DNA of 6,241 nt from Ahrensia sp. (GTDB taxonomy: Bacteria; Pseudomonadota; Alphaproteobacteria; Rhizobiales; Rhizobiaceae), in the NCBI GenBank assembly GCA_024639025.1, contig JAHEJF010000119.1, positions 1 to 6,241 on the forward strand, written 5' to 3'. A model generated the notes under the pieces. It made no database searches. It saw nothing but the letters and a program-made list of their open reading frames with translations, and was not told the origin of the DNA. Below are positions 6,005-6,241 of the stretch, in pieces. Every line of letters starts with the position of its first letter. Positions within the stretch are counted from its first letter, which is position 1. The position numbers and the translations under genes are program-made.

Positions 6005-6241
6005 ATGGCGAATGTTAGCTTTGGGCAGGTTCGAAAGTCCTACGGTAATGTAGAGGTGCTGCACGGCATCGATATCGAGATCAATGACGGTGAGTTTGTT
6101 GTCCTGGTTGGACCGTCTGGCTGCGGAAAATCCACCCTCTTGCGGATGACCGCCGGATTGGAGAGCGTAACAGCCGGCACTGTCAAGATTGGTGACAAGA
6201 CAGTAAACAATGTGCCGCCAAAAGACCGTGACATTGCCATG
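6005..6241 (+). CDS. Sugar ABC transporter ATP-binding protein (UgpC/MsmK/MalK type), N-terminal 79 residues, truncated by window edge
   Basis: The reading frame from the ATG at 6005 is open to the last base, giving 79 residues of the cytoplasmic ATPase that powers CUT1 sugar importers. It opens [14 protein letters not shown], with A-loop Tyr13, continues [16 protein letters not shown], and has a complete Walker A motif GPSGCGKST at residues 36-44 followed by LLRMTAGLE. It stops at [10 protein letters not shown], just where the Q-loop would begin, so Walker B, signature motif and the C-terminal regulatory domain lie outside the window. Full-length relatives have about 330-370 residues. A modest GGA (5994-5996) lies eight bases upstream of the ATG. 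It is divergent from the binding-protein gene and shares its 275-base control region, so it is the likely ATPase partner of the two permeases, although MalK-type ATPases can serve several transporters. Confidence 0.93.
   Translation, partial: MANVSFGQVRKSYGNVEVLHGIDIEINDGEFVVLVGPSGCGKSTLLRMTAGLESVTAGTVKIGDKTVNNVPPKDRDIAM

Noticed and set aside
6040..6240. A minus-strand open frame opposite the ATPase start
   Set aside because: The plus strand encodes an unmistakable Walker A ATPase N-terminus here; the minus frame is the reverse complement of that conserved sequence.

Overview
The window reads as a chromosomal carbohydrate-uptake and catabolism locus of an alphaproteobacterium, most likely of the Rhizobiales/Hyphomicrobiales type. 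This rests on protein style: the MANVSF...VEVLHGIDI ATPase opening, the Tat-exported family 1 sugar-binding protein, the GMTAGAVK permease C-terminus, and the high CUT1 ABC transporter content such genomes usually show. Base composition looks moderately GC-rich. No phage, transposon, CRISPR or RNA gene is visible.

Layout. Bases 1-1945 hold two plus-strand genes joined by a 4-base ATGA overlap: the C-terminal part of an M42-family metallopeptidase (FrvX/SgcX-like, cut by the left edge) and a complete FGGY-family sugar kinase. These converge, with only 16 bases between stop codons, on a minus-strand transporter operon. In transcription order (right to left) that operon is: a Tat-type sugar-binding protein (4092-5729), a hairpin with U-tract in the 100-base gap (4040-4075), a MalF-type permease (2873-3991), and a MalG-type permease (1962-2876). 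The two permease genes again overlap by ATGA. A 275-base divergent intergenic region (5730-6004) separates the binding-protein gene from a plus-strand ABC ATPase gene that runs off the right edge (6005-6241).

How they fit together. The binding protein would capture a sugar-like ligand in the periplasm, the two permeases would form the membrane channel, and the ATPase would power import. The FGGY kinase would phosphorylate the imported sugar or polyol. The M42 enzyme is the unusual partner: it suggests either that the ligand carries an amide- or peptide-like bond or that this M42 branch acts on carbohydrate-derived compounds. The substrate cannot be named from sequence.

Regulation. The divergent region contains a good sigma70-like promoter for the binding-protein operon (TTGACA, 18 bases, TACAGT) and, about 30 bases past the predicted start site, a perfect 7+5+7 inverted repeat that looks like a repressor operator. 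The hairpin after the binding-protein gene probably makes that protein more abundant than the permeases. This is a fairly conventional transporter/catabolic locus. The points most worth following are the M42-kinase coupling, the operator and the internal terminator.
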